Source of the DNA: Myxococcales bacterium
GTDB lineage: Bacteria; Myxococcota_A; Bradymonadia; UBA7976; UBA1532
Assembly (NCBI GenBank): GCA_002731825.1
Contig: PCCS01000063.1
Location: forward strand, 1 to 34,926
DNA length: 34,926 nt
Reading direction: 5' to 3'
The position numbers and the translations under genes are program-made. Shown in pieces: positions 15,880 through 25,100 of the stretch. The first letter of the stretch is position 1; each line of letters opens with the position of its first letter. A model generated the notes under the pieces. That model was not told where the DNA came from, did no database searches, and worked only from the letters and a program-made list of their open reading frames with translations.

Positions 15880-17073
15880 GTGCCGTCAACATCAACACAC
15901 ACACCGATCACTGAGCGGCCCGATGTTGTGGCCTTACTCGACAAAGTGCCGTTGACGCCTGCCGAGAATAGTGCCTCCAAGCGCGTCTGCTGCGTCACCG
16001 GGACGACGGGAATGGTTGGCTCCCATGTGGCGAGGCGCCTATTGCGAGCGGGACACACGGTGCACGCACCTGTGCGCAGTTTGGATGACGAGAAAGTGGG
16101 CTTCCTCAGAGCCATGCCCGGTGCTGATGAACGCCTAAAGCTCTTCGAGGTGACGGATCTCTTGGACGCCGGTGCCTATGATGAGGCGATCGCCGGTTGC
16201 GAGGTGGTGCTTCACGTGGCGTCGCCGTTTTTCATGGTGGGGTCCCAGCGACAAATACAAGAAAAGCTATTGGATCCGGCGGTAGCGGGAACCGAGAACA
16301 TTCTCGCTTCGTGCAGCAGGACGCCAACGGTAAAGCGCGTCGTCTTGACGGGGACCTGTTTGACGGCGGCTGCGGACTACTCGCCCTCGTTGGACAACCC
16401 CGACTGGACAGTGACGGAGGAAGACTGGGATGAAACCACGTCACCCACTGAGTTTCCGTATGTCCACTCCAAAGTACTTCAAGAGAAACGCGCCGAAGAA
16501 ATCGAAGCGGGCCAGTCCCAGTGGGAGCTGGTGTCGTTGTTGATCGGCGGCACGTTTGGGCCGATGTGCTTCACGCGGGCCACCGGCGTCAACGCGATGT
16601 TTCTCAAATACGTTCGGATGGGCCTCTTCTTTCCCGCTTGCCCGCCCATGGGTTTCCCCATGCACGATGTTCGCGATGCTGCATTGATGCACTCGCTCGC
16701 CATGATCAGCCCGAACGCCAAGGGACGGTACCTGGTGCCGCAGCGATTGGTGCGCTTTTATGCGTTCTGCAACGTCCTCAAGAGCGACCCGCGCACCAAA
16801 TGGAAGCTGCTTCCGCTCGTCGAGATGCCGAAGTTTTTCTTCAAGTGGCTATTCACTAAGCTCGCCCCATTGCTCGGGATCGATTCGTCCCTTCCGGAGC
16901 GCACGTGGGGGCGTACGGTGAACTTTGATCTCGCCAAAATTAACGCCGATTTCGACCTGGAAGGGCAGGGACACGAGCCGATTCACATCCGCGAGTCGAT
17001 GGTGGACATGGACTTGTCGTTTCAGAAATTTCGGGTGAGCAACTTCAGCAAGTCTCTGGATCGGTACGTGTAG
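15880..17073 (+). CDS. Extended SDR: NAD(P)-dependent epimerase/reductase-like protein, copy 2
   Basis: This 397-residue paralogue of the protein at 10594 has the same length and is identical at most positions by eye. It has TGTTGMVG at about residue 41, YVHSK near 194 and the conserved end FSKSLDRYV. The GTG start at 15880 is supported by GAGGAG ten bases upstream and by alignment with copy 1. Third codon positions are visibly richer in G and C than in copy 1, so the two copies did not arise by a recent local duplication; one was probably acquired from a relative. It lies between the ychF fragment and repeat copy B, within the accessory array. The substrate is unknown. Confidence 0.85.
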   Translation: MPSTSTHTPITERPDVVALLDKVPLTPAENSASKRVCCVTGTTGMVGSHVARRLLRAGHTVHAPVRSLDDEKVGFLRAMPGADERLKLFEVTDLLDAGAYDEAIAGCEVVLHVASPFFMVGSQRQIQEKLLDPAVAGTENILASCSRTPTVKRVVLTGTCLTAAADYSPSLDNPDWTVTEEDWDETTSPTEFPYVHSKVLQEKRAEEIEAGQSQWELVSLLIGGTFGPMCFTRATGVNAMFLKYVRMGLFFPACPPMGFPMHDVRDAALMHSLAMISPNAKGRYLVPQRLVRFYAFCNVLKSDPRTKWKLLPLVEMPKFFFKWLFTKLAPLLGIDSSLPERTWGRTVNFDLAKINADFDLEGQGHEPIHIRESMVDMDLSFQKFRVSNFSKSLDRYV

Positions 17074-17094
17074 ACGACACCATAAACCTTCCGG

Positions 17095-17193
17095 CTACAC
17101 ATTGAACCGAAATGTAATCTGCTTGGTAACCATCGGTAAACCCACGATTTTCAAAATCACTCTCACCGCATTTTCGCTGAAACGAGGGAAAGC
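17095..17193 (-). repeat. Dispersed repeat, copy B (ychF-tail core plus shared arm)
   Basis: On the minus strand it ends ACATTTCGGTTCAATGTGTAG minus its first base, that is TTTCGGTTCAATGTGTAG, reading FRFNV-stop as in many YchF proteins. The arm before it contains the perfect 13-base palindrome GATTTTGAAAATC and ACCAAGCAGATTACAT. It follows the GST gene (minus strand) by about 20 bases. Confidence 0.72.
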
Positions 17194-17212
17194 CAAACCG
17201 CTGATTAGATAT

Positions 17213-17827
17213 TCATGCGTTCAAGTATGAAACGCGCATGAAGGCATCGTGGGCTTGGAGGGCGCTCACTAAGTCCTGAAGCTTTGGGTACTCAGCCAAA
17301 AGAGCCTTGCCATCATCATTTATGAGCAACACGAAGAGCAATGGTCCTAGGTAGAGATCCGCTGCGGTCAACGAGTCGCCTACCAGCCACGGCCCGCTCG
17401 CCTGCGCTTCGAAAACACCGAGGACTTCACGGATAGCTTGTTGAGCGACTTCATATGCGGCCTCATCACGCTCGCCCTTTGCCCAAACGAAAGCAAAGAG
17501 CCATCCACTCACGATGGCACGGTAAGCATAAGAGCCTACACAACTCACGAGACCATCAACGCGGGCAGCATCGATCGGGTCGGCGGGAAAAAGAGAGGCA
17601 TCTCCGACTTCGTGCGCCCAACGAACGATCGCTGCGGCCTCATAGAGTGCAGGGTTTGTCAGCGACGGAACCTTCCCGAAGGGGTGCCTCGTCAAATGGC
17701 TGGCGCTCCTGTGATCGGGTGGCATAATCGAAACAAAATCGTGTTCGATGCCAGCCAGAGACAGTGCCGCGCGGGCTGTCCAGACATAGGTACTCTTTGG
17801 AAATCCATGTAGGATCGGCGTTGACAT
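17213..17827 (-). CDS. Glutathione S-transferase-family protein
   Basis: This 204-residue protein has an N-terminal thioredoxin-like domain (TPILHGFPKSTYVWTARAAL, then HPFGKVPSLTNPALYEAAAI with the cis-Pro VPSL and the glutathione-contacting E-A pair). An all-helical C-terminal domain follows, with the GST signature WLVGDSLTAADLYLGPLL. The start at 17827 is preferred to the upstream in-frame start at 17863 because it has GGAG about 8 bases before it and gives the normal family N-terminus. It probably conjugates or reduces electrophiles with glutathione; the substrate is unknown. It is in the same direction as ychF and is immediately followed by repeat copy B. Confidence 0.85.
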   Translation of the reverse strand: MSTPILHGFPKSTYVWTARAALSLAGIEHDFVSIMPPDHRSASHLTRHPFGKVPSLTNPALYEAAAIVRWAHEVGDASLFPADPIDAARVDGLVSCVGSYAYRAIVSGWLFAFVWAKGERDEAAYEVAQQAIREVLGVFEAQASGPWLVGDSLTAADLYLGPLLFVLLINDDGKALLAEYPKLQDLVSALQAHDAFMRVSYLNA

Positions 17828-18180
17828 ATTACTCTCCTCAAAAAGACGGTTTCTTCGTACCAATCCAGCTTAGCGGCAAACGTCGCACAACATACATAGT
17901 GTTCACTGCCAACTAGTAGCCAAAGGTGCTTTGAATTCCCTACACATCGCCATTGGTGAGGGGCACATGATTACACCAAACATCGTGTTCAGCGGCGTCG
18001 CTGCGTTCATCGCGTGGAGCCACTACAAGAGGCGGCAACCCATTGGCGCCAAGTAGGGCCAAGGATACGGGAGCTACACGTTGATCAAAAATGCGATCCG
18101 CCTCGTAAACACCTGTAAATAGAAATTTTCAAAATCAGTCTCCCCGTTTCTCACCAAGTTTCCGCTGGGACAGGGAACCG
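17828..18180. other. Interval with repeat copy C and a very short open frame
   Basis: The part next to 17827 is the leader of the GST gene. A 29-codon plus-strand frame (17967-18056, beginning MITPNIVFSGVAAFIAW and ending in basic residues) looks like one membrane helix, but no ribosome-binding site or family supports it. Bases 18074-18180 are dispersed repeat copy C. Confidence 0.45.
18074..18180 (-). repeat. Dispersed repeat, copy C (diverged ychF-tail core plus arm)
   Basis: On the minus strand it starts right after the stop of the beta-lactamase-like gene (18181) and ends GCATTTTTGATCAACGTGTAG minus its first base, reading AFLINV-stop, a diverged YchF tail. The arm contains GGTGAGAAACGGGGAGACTG and ATTTTGAAAAT. 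It is the most diverged of the three complete copies. Confidence 0.62.
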
Positions 18181-19344
18181 CTAGTCGGAGAATGCGGCAA
18201 CAATCAATTCGGCCAACTGCGTAACGAAGCCACCGCTGGCAGCGTCACCGTGGCGGACAATGACGAGATTCAGCGATGGGATGGCCATGATGATCTTATG
18301 CCCAAGCCCTAACGCACTGTTTGCTCTAATTGTCTCCGTTCCTTCTGGGGTGTTGATTTCCCGCAGCCAGTAGAGAAATCCATAGTCGGATTTACTCGCC
18401 AAATACGGAGTAGTTGCTTTGTTGAAGTAATCTTCACTGACCAACTGCTGGTTGTTCCAAACGCCTCGGCGCAGGGTAAAGAGACCAAAGCGGGCCATGT
18501 CTCGAGTATTACTTTCGATGCGCCGGTAGTTCGTCACATCTTCGTTGACCACAACTTTCACCCACTCCACGCTGCTCATGCCAAGAGGCTCGAACAGTTT
18601 TCGCCGGGCGTACTCCTCAAGCGTTTCGCCCGTGGCCTTCTCTATCAGGGTGAACAGCATGAGGTAGGCGGGCGTGTTGTATTCCCAATAAGTGCCAGGT
18701 GTATGATCTAACGTCAGTCCATCTGCCAATGCTTCGAACTGGTTCGTGGTCTGCTCATCAGCCGTGGGCGGAGTGGTACTCAGGCCAGTGGTCATCGTTA
18801 AGAAGTGCTCTAGGGTGATGGCATCCTTGGGAGTGTCGATCCATTGGGGTGCGAAATCTGTGATGGGCTGATCGAGGCTGTCGAAACTGCCATCATCCAA
18901 TCCCATGCCCGCCATCATCGATGTCATGCTCTTGGTCGCCGAGTTAAGCGTCATCGTTGTGTTTTGGTCCCAGCCCTGCCAGTAGCGCTCGGTCACAATC
19001 CGGCCCTCATAGACAATGATCAGTCCTCCACTGTTGGATGACTCCGCAAACCCGATGGCTTGGTTCAGTTTATCTATATGAACCCCTGCCTCTTCGGGTG
19101 TACTCGTTTCCCACTCATCTAGACTGGGCCAATACAGGTCCGAACTCGCGTCCGAATCAGCGTCAACGCCCGTATCCGAATCAGCGTCGGCGCCTGTTGC
19201 TTCTGGGAGACTCGTGTCCGCTATGGCGTCAGGCTGCATGCTGGTCGTCGGCTCGGAGCTGTCCCCGCCTCCGCAGGCGGTCAAGAAGCAGATCCCCGAG
19301 AGGACAGAGAGCGTAACGGTTCGGATTTGCAAACCTAGGGACAT
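18181..19344 (-). CDS. Beta-lactamase-family (class C-like) serine hydrolase lipoprotein
   Basis: This 387-residue protein has a lipoprotein signal (SVLSGICFLTACGGG) and an Asp-rich linker with DADSDTGVDADSD-type repeats. The beta-lactamase/penicillin-binding fold carries SATK (SxxK) at about residue 134 and WEYNTPAYLM in the place of the YxN motif, then ARRKLFEPLGM and the C-terminal AIPSLNLVIVRHGD. These enzymes hydrolyse esters or D-amino-acid peptides rather than beta-lactams in most cases. It starts only 10 bases after the ychF stop, and its AGGTG ribosome-binding site overlaps that stop codon, so it is probably co-transcribed with ychF. It would be the first gene of the array inserted at the ychF end. 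Confidence 0.85.
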   Translation of the reverse strand: MSLGLQIRTVTLSVLSGICFLTACGGGDSSEPTTSMQPDAIADTSLPEATGADADSDTGVDADSDASSDLYWPSLDEWETSTPEEAGVHIDKLNQAIGFAESSNSGGLIIVYEGRIVTERYWQGWDQNTTMTLNSATKSMTSMMAGMGLDDGSFDSLDQPITDFAPQWIDTPKDAITLEHFLTMTTGLSTTPPTADEQTTNQFEALADGLTLDHTPGTYWEYNTPAYLMLFTLIEKATGETLEEYARRKLFEPLGMSSVEWVKVVVNEDVTNYRRIESNTRDMARFGLFTLRRGVWNNQQLVSEDYFNKATTPYLASKSDYGFLYWLREINTPEGTETIRANSALGLGHKIIMAIPSLNLVIVRHGDAASGGFVTQLAELIVAAFSD

Positions 19345-19354
19345 CTTGTTTCAC

Positions 19355-20443
19355 CTACACATTGAACAGAAAGTGGACGATGTCGCCGTCTTCAACGATG
19401 TAGTCCTTGCCTTCCGCACGAAGCCGGCCCGCTGATTTGAGGGCGACTTCCGTCTTGTGGGTGTTCAGATCGGCTAAGCTGTATACCTGAGCGCGGATGA
19501 ACCCCCGCTCGAAATCGGTGTGAATGACACCTGCGGCCTGAGGTGCCGTGGCACCGACGGGAATCGTCCACGCGCGAATTTCTTTTTCACCGGCGGTGAA
19601 ATAGGTCTGTAGACCAAGCAAATTATAGGCTGCGCGTGCCAGCTTATCGAGACCAGGTTCTGTTAGACCCAAGTCGGCTAAGAACTCGTCACGCTCTTCA
19701 TCGTCTAATTCCGAGACTTCAGCTTCGATCTGCCCGCTGATGACAACGCAGCCAGCACCTTGCGCCTTGGCATGCTCAGCGACGATGGCCGTGTATTGGT
19801 TGCCATCGAGGGCAGAGTCTTCATCGACATTACAGACGTAGAGCACAGGCTTAATGGTGATGAGACCAGCCGATTTGAGAAGCTTTAAATCGTCCTCGTT
19901 ATAGTCCCCTGCCCGGGCGGCCTTGCCTTCGGAGAGCATGGCTTTGACGGGCTCTAGCACGGCCATCTTGGCGATGGCCTCTTTGTCACCCCCACGCGCC
20001 TTTTTATTGGTGCGTTCAATCTGGCGTTCCACAGACTCCAAATCAGCAAAGATCAATTCCGTATCGATTGTATCGATGTCTCTAATGGGGTCGACAGACC
20101 CGTCGACATGCACCACATCGGCGTCTTCAAAACAGCGCACCACATGCAAGACCGCATCGACGTTTCTAATATGTCCCAAAAATTGATTGCCCAACCCTTC
20201 GCCCTGACTGGCCCCTCGGACCAGGCCTGCGATGTCGACGATCTCGACGACGGCCGGAATCACCTTCTGGGTGGCAATATGCGACTGAATTTCCGCTAAG
20301 CGTGGGTCTGGGACCGACACGATGCCGACGTTTGGCTCAATGGTGCAAAATGGATAATTGGCACTCTCTGCGCCCGCGGCAGTCAACGCATTGAACAGTG
20401 TTGATTTACCGACGTTTGGCAGTCCGACAATTCCTGCTTTCAT
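19355..20443 (-). CDS. ychF: Redox-regulated ATPase YchF (Obg-like)
   Basis: This 362-residue protein has the normal length of the family. The P-loop GLPNVGKST lies at residues 7-15, [10 protein letters not shown] is switch [21 protein letters not shown] is switch II, and CNVDE replaces the usual NKxD, which explains the ATP preference of YchF. The TGS-like C-terminal domain [20 protein letters not shown] ends VHFLFNV. The start at 20443 has GGGAG seven bases upstream and gives the conserved MKAGIVGLP; the longer frame to 20530 has no support. YchF binds ribosomes and affects translation and stress responses. The gene is intact, yet its last ~20 bases recur four times downstream, which points to its 3' end as a recombination target. 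Confidence 0.97.
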   Translation of the reverse strand: MKAGIVGLPNVGKSTLFNALTAAGAESANYPFCTIEPNVGIVSVPDPRLAEIQSHIATQKVIPAVVEIVDIAGLVRGASQGEGLGNQFLGHIRNVDAVLHVVRCFEDADVVHVDGSVDPIRDIDTIDTELIFADLESVERQIERTNKKARGGDKEAIAKMAVLEPVKAMLSEGKAARAGDYNEDDLKLLKSAGLITIKPVLYVCNVDEDSALDGNQYTAIVAEHAKAQGAGCVVISGQIEAEVSELDDEERDEFLADLGLTEPGLDKLARAAYNLLGLQTYFTAGEKEIRAWTIPVGATAPQAAGVIHTDFERGFIRAQVYSLADLNTHKTEVALKSAGRLRAEGKDYIVEDGDIVHFLFNV

Positions 20444-20554
20444 TTGGCTCTCCCAATCTCGAAACCGGCGGCAACTTAGGGCTTTAGAGATAATTTTACA
20501 AGACAGCAGATCGCATAGCTTGTCATCCAACTCACAACGGGGTAAATCAGCGCC

Positions 20555-21484
20555 ATGTTGGAACCGCTGAAATGGTTGGGCAGCTTACTGGGAATGGTTG
20601 TGTCATTCCTGTACTTAGCCTTTATCATAAACCCGATTCAAATCATCAGTGTCCTGATCTACCCCGTGTCTCCCGCTCTATGCAGACGCATCAACCGATG
20701 GTGCGCACGCTCCATCTGGGGCTGGTGGGTCGTCATGGCGGAGTCCCAGAACAACATCGAAGTGCGGATTACCGGCGACAAAGTCCCCTTCCAAGAAAAT
20801 GTGTTCGTCACGTCTAACCACCAAAGTGTCGCCGACATCATGGTCATGCTCTGCTTCGCCTGGCGCTGCGGTCGAATCGGCGACATGAAGTGGTTTGTCA
20901 AAGACATCTTAAAATGGATTCCAGGCCCCGGCTGGGGCATGTACATGATCGACTGCATTTTCCTCAAACGGAACTGGGCCACAGACAAGCAGGACGTCTT
21001 GGACTTATTTTCAAAATTCAAGCGTAACGATATCCCAGTGTTTTTGGTCTCGTTTCTAGAAGGCACTCGAGCGACCCCTGATAAATTGAAAAAATCTCAG
21101 GAATACGCTCGGAAAAGCAACATACCGATTCCACTGGCCACCTTGGTGCCAAGAACCAAAGGCTTTGTGGCAACAATGCAAGGCCTCGGTGACCATCTCG
21201 ATGCCGTCTACGATTTGTCCATGGGCTATCCGGATGGTGTGCCATCCTTCGTCGACTGCTTTTTGCGGAAAGTCAGGCGGGTCGATATTCACGTGACCCG
21301 CTATCCGATGAAGACCTTTGAGTTGAGCGATGAGACATTGTCGAACTGGGTCTTTGAGACATACCGCGAAAAAGACCAGCTGATGGTCGACTACAAGACC
21401 AATGGCGCCTTTCCGGGTGAGGTCACCTATGGACCTATCCATCCTTTGGATTACTTTCGGCCCGAGAGTAAAGTCAGGCACTAG
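20555..21484 (+). CDS. PlsC-type lysophospholipid acyltransferase
   Basis: This 309-residue protein has an N-terminal membrane helix ([17 protein letters not shown]) and the acyltransferase motif I HQSVAD (HX4D) near residue 89. FLEGTR (motif III, E-G-T-R) is near residue 168 and [13 protein letters not shown] later (motif IV region). The length and the [13 protein letters not shown] hydrophobic start resemble the eukaryotic-type AGPAT/LCLAT branch rather than the short bacterial PlsC. It probably transfers an acyl chain from acyl-CoA or acyl-ACP to a lysophospholipid at the inner membrane. It is divergent from ychF and convergent with the gene at 21504, leaving only 19 bases between stop codons. 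Confidence 0.88.
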   Translation: MLEPLKWLGSLLGMVVSFLYLAFIINPIQIISVLIYPVSPALCRRINRWCARSIWGWWVVMAESQNNIEVRITGDKVPFQENVFVTSNHQSVADIMVMLCFAWRCGRIGDMKWFVKDILKWIPGPGWGMYMIDCIFLKRNWATDKQDVLDLFSKFKRNDIPVFLVSFLEGTRATPDKLKKSQEYARKSNIPIPLATLVPRTKGFVATMQGLGDHLDAVYDLSMGYPDGVPSFVDCFLRKVRRVDIHVTRYPMKTFELSDETLSNWVFETYREKDQLMVDYKTNGAFPGEVTYGPIHPLDYFRPESKVRH

Positions 21485-21503
21485 AGCGCAGACGAGATGC
21501 CGT

Positions 21504-22109
21504 CTAGAAGGGGTACAAGCCCATTCGCCTAAGCCACATCAGAGGATCCACCGCAACACGGATTCCAACAGGTTTTCTGGGCGTGAGTTTCAAGCCTCTC
21601 TGTACACTTTCCGGCCCGGTCTTACTGGTCAGCAGTAGGGGCATTTTAGCGGTCACCTCCAATGCCCGGGCATGCAGTTTAGCCGCCCGGTGGAGCTTAA
21701 AGACCACGCTCGCCGACAGTGTCTTCGGCAGATAATAACTGAGTAAAACCATGGACTCGACTGTCTGAGCATCTAGGCGGGCAGCTTTAGACTGGGCGGT
21801 CTTCGGTTTGAGCGCCTGGCCATCGGCAACGATGAAAAATGTACCAATGGTCTCCGTACTCAAATGGTTGCCGGCCAACAACGCTTCGGTCTTATTGAAG
21901 GATTTCGAGCCATCCAAATCGAACTGAGCCAGGATGCGCTTCGACCGAACGCCCGCAATATGCTGCCAAAGGATGACATCGATCCGTAATCCGCCTAATT
22001 CTGGGCTGATGGTGGCCATAACCTTGCGCGCCGTCCGGGCTTTGTGGGCCCCGACAGGGTTGACCAGAATGCCAAGGGAAACGAGCAGTAAAAAACCAAT
22101 TATACGCAT
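21504..22109 (-). CDS. Secreted EF-hand-like protein of unknown function
   Basis: This 201-residue protein has a signal peptide (MRIIGFLLLVSLGILVNPVGAHK); the start at 22109 is preferred because the upstream in-frame start at 22160 would overlap the preceding gene and disturb the signal. Residues about 65-85 contain an EF-hand-like loop (FDLDGSKSFNKTEALL: acidic and polar residues at the calcium-coordinating spacing D-x-D-G-S-x-S-x-N-x-x-E). The rest looks like beta structure with few charged clusters. It begins 7 bases after the stop of the PHP lipoprotein gene, so both belong to one operon. No family was recognised. Confidence 0.7.
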   Translation of the reverse strand: MRIIGFLLLVSLGILVNPVGAHKARTARKVMATISPELGGLRIDVILWQHIAGVRSKRILAQFDLDGSKSFNKTEALLAGNHLSTETIGTFFIVADGQALKPKTAQSKAARLDAQTVESMVLLSYYLPKTLSASVVFKLHRAAKLHARALEVTAKMPLLLTSKTGPESVQRGLKLTPRKPVGIRVAVDPLMWLRRMGLYPF

Positions 22110-22116
22110 GATTCGG

Positions 22117-25100
22117 TCAATGCGCGTGGCGTCCAAACTGCTCGAAGACCGTGCGTACATCTAAGATATCGCCCTTGAAACGAGGCAGACCAAAAGACGT
22201 CGTCACCGTTGGTTTTTGAGGGATCAAACTGGGGATCGGTTCGTCTGGAAAATAGCGATGCTTCTCGTAGACCACTTGAAAGCCTTCGCAGCGCCCCGCT
22301 CTTGGGCCGGGGGCCTCGAAGACAGCTCCATCGTCGTCGGTGTCACCATCGATATCGATCCAAATAGGGTTGGTCAAAGCCACAGGCTTATGCTGGCCGA
22401 TAAGCTTCGGTTGCAAGTCGCCCAATGCCGCTTCGTTAAATCCCAAAACATCGGCAAAACTGGCGATGGCATCGGCGATCAAGACAGGCGGTAAGTCCAC
22501 TGGTCTATAGACAGGAAACATGGACTTGTCACCGCGTACCTCAGCGACGACCCAACTGTCTTTGGGAAGACGGATGGTCTCCACGTATCGAAAACGACCT
22601 TCATTTAACTGAATGGGAAATCGGCTATGTTCCTGGCCATTGATCCAAATGATACCTTCATCGACATCCACCCATGAGGCGGCTTGGACCTTGATCTTGA
22701 GGGTCACCTCACCGCCCGGCGACGAGACGGTCGAGCCCATGTGTTCATCGTTGATGGTCATCTCTAAGAAGGGTCCGGTGGTCATGATGGCCCGACGCGA
22801 CTGGAGGCCTTCGATTACGGTCCTTGAGTTGGCCTCACCGGGGTCATCGGTCCCGATATAAACAAAGGTTCGTCCCGCGCCAGGATGGTCATCTGCGTCA
22901 TGGCTATCGGACGTGCCGGTCCCGATGTAACGGTGTCCTAAGTTCAACATATTAAACCAATCATCCGCCGTTCCTGCATGGGCAATGCTGTCGCCGTCGC
23001 AGAGGATGGCGCCGACCTCCGGTGGATTATTTCGTAATTCGTCTGGAACATCAGCTAGGCCATCCAAAGACGCGGGCATGCGAGCGTGATGGATCCGGCC
23101 GGCCACGCTGGCGTTCAAGACCTCGATTGCATTGAAATTATAGCTAAATGTACTCAAACCCTCTGCTGTTCTAAATGCGGACCCATTGGGCGGGATGATA
23201 CAGCCGGTTGGATCCGTCAGTGGAAGAGTACAATCTGGCGGTTCAGGCAAACCACCCGTGAGGGGGTCGACACCGTATTGTTCAAAGTAACCAAGAATGG
23301 TGTCGCGCGGATGGTTGATTTGCACAATGGTCTGGTCCGGGCCTAATTCGCCCATGCCTCTGATGGTATCAAAAATGGTGTCGGGCGGCTGCAGTGACCA
23401 CTCGAACGCCCCCTTCGTGGTGGCACCGACGTCTCGGATTAAGGGATAGCCATTGAAATGGCCCGACTCCAGAGTCGTGAGCTCTAGACCAACCATTGAG
23501 TTCGCCCAATTCTGTAAGCCCAGATCGGTGATGGTCGGCTGGTAGTCCGTCACAAAATTGTGGTCGGTCGAGACCAAGACCTCGACACCCTCACCAACGA
23601 CGCTGCGCACGCGGTCTGGAAGGGACAGATTCGAGTCGAGGGAGGGATTTGCATGGAGATGGAAGTCAGCTCCAATATAACCGGGCGTCTCCACCTCACG
23701 ATTCAGTACGATGGCCACTTGTTTAGTCTGGCCCACATCGACGTTTACCTTCACGCGCTCGACGGAGTATTCAATGCCTCGAGACATATAGAGGTACCAG
23801 TCCCGATTGGGGGGTAGATCGATGACCACACGTCCATTATCTGTATATTCTGATGCCTCGATAAATTGACGGGTCTCAGGCGTCTCTGGATCGTCCGGCA
23901 CCAAGTCCGTCGTCCGCCAATGTTCGCCCGCGTGGACATCGAAAAGATACTGGCGTGGATGAAGCATCGCTTTGTCCGCGTCGGTGATCCCGACGACGGT
24001 GACCTTCGCTGGAAGAAGCCGGCCCGTTTTGTCCCGAACGGTGACCGCAACACGGCCTGGCGTCGGAGCGGCCAGCAAGAGAAACTCGCTCTCGCCAGCA
24101 ACTAACTCAAAGGGGACAGGGTCAGAAAGCAGCGGCGTTTGCTGGACGCGTGCCCTGTATTGCCCAGGGGGTAACGACCCCTTGAACCGACCGGTCTCAT
24201 CGGTAAAAAATTGGTTCACAGGCCCGTCTTCAGCGCCATAAATCAGCACGGATGCGCCGGCGACAGGCGATGCGGTAAACCCATCTGTGACTCGGCCCGT
24301 CAACAGGCCGACCTCTTTTTCTTGCAACGCGTAGGCCACGTCCATGACACTGGCTGCGTCGCCATCGCCCACGACAAATAGGGTCGTGTACTCAATGGAT
24401 GCACCGGCTTCAAAACGATCTGGTGTCTGCGCATAGAAGACGCCGGTGAAGGCAGACGCGAGAAAGGGAACAAGCATGGAGTCAGGGCCGACAGGTCGTC
24501 CGTAGGCTCGCTCATATAAGTTCTCGCAGGGCGGAATGTCGACGCATTGGTCATTCTTACACTGCTCTGTGGTTTTGCATGTTGACTCCCCGCACTCTTC
24601 TCCTTCAGGCCGCTCGCAGGCCTGGGATTCAAAATTACAAGTCCAGCCACCAGGACAGCTCGTTCGATTTTGAACAAAATTCGGCGTCGTCGACTTTGGG
24701 TCTGAAAAGAGACCATACGAAATACCGTTTCGACTGGTACTCACGAGACCACGAGTCAACAGGCCGGGAAGAGCCGGAAATGGAAGATCGGCCCCCGCGA
24801 TATATGCATCGTCCAGTGCGAAGCGCACGCCGTAGCCAACCCCCGGTGCAAAAACGTCATTGCCTGCACCGAATAAGGTGACCATGCCCAAAGGCGCTTG
24901 AAATTGAGAGGGCTCTACGCCCAGTGCGTTGAGAGCAAGCTCCCCTGCAGAGGATGGAATGTCTAGGACTTGAGGGCAGAACGGCAGAGCAGTGCAGGCA
25001 CCATCAACGCAATGCTGCGACTCATCGCAGGTCGTATCGCCACAGGACACACCGGCGTCACGATCGCAGACCCCTGTCGACGAGTCGCACGTCCATCCAT

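Noticed and set aside
12285..18180. Dispersed repeats as classical integron attC sites
   Set aside because: No GTTRRRY/RYYYAAC core pairs and no IntI or attI; the shared core is instead the ychF tail, and cargo genes lie in both orientations.
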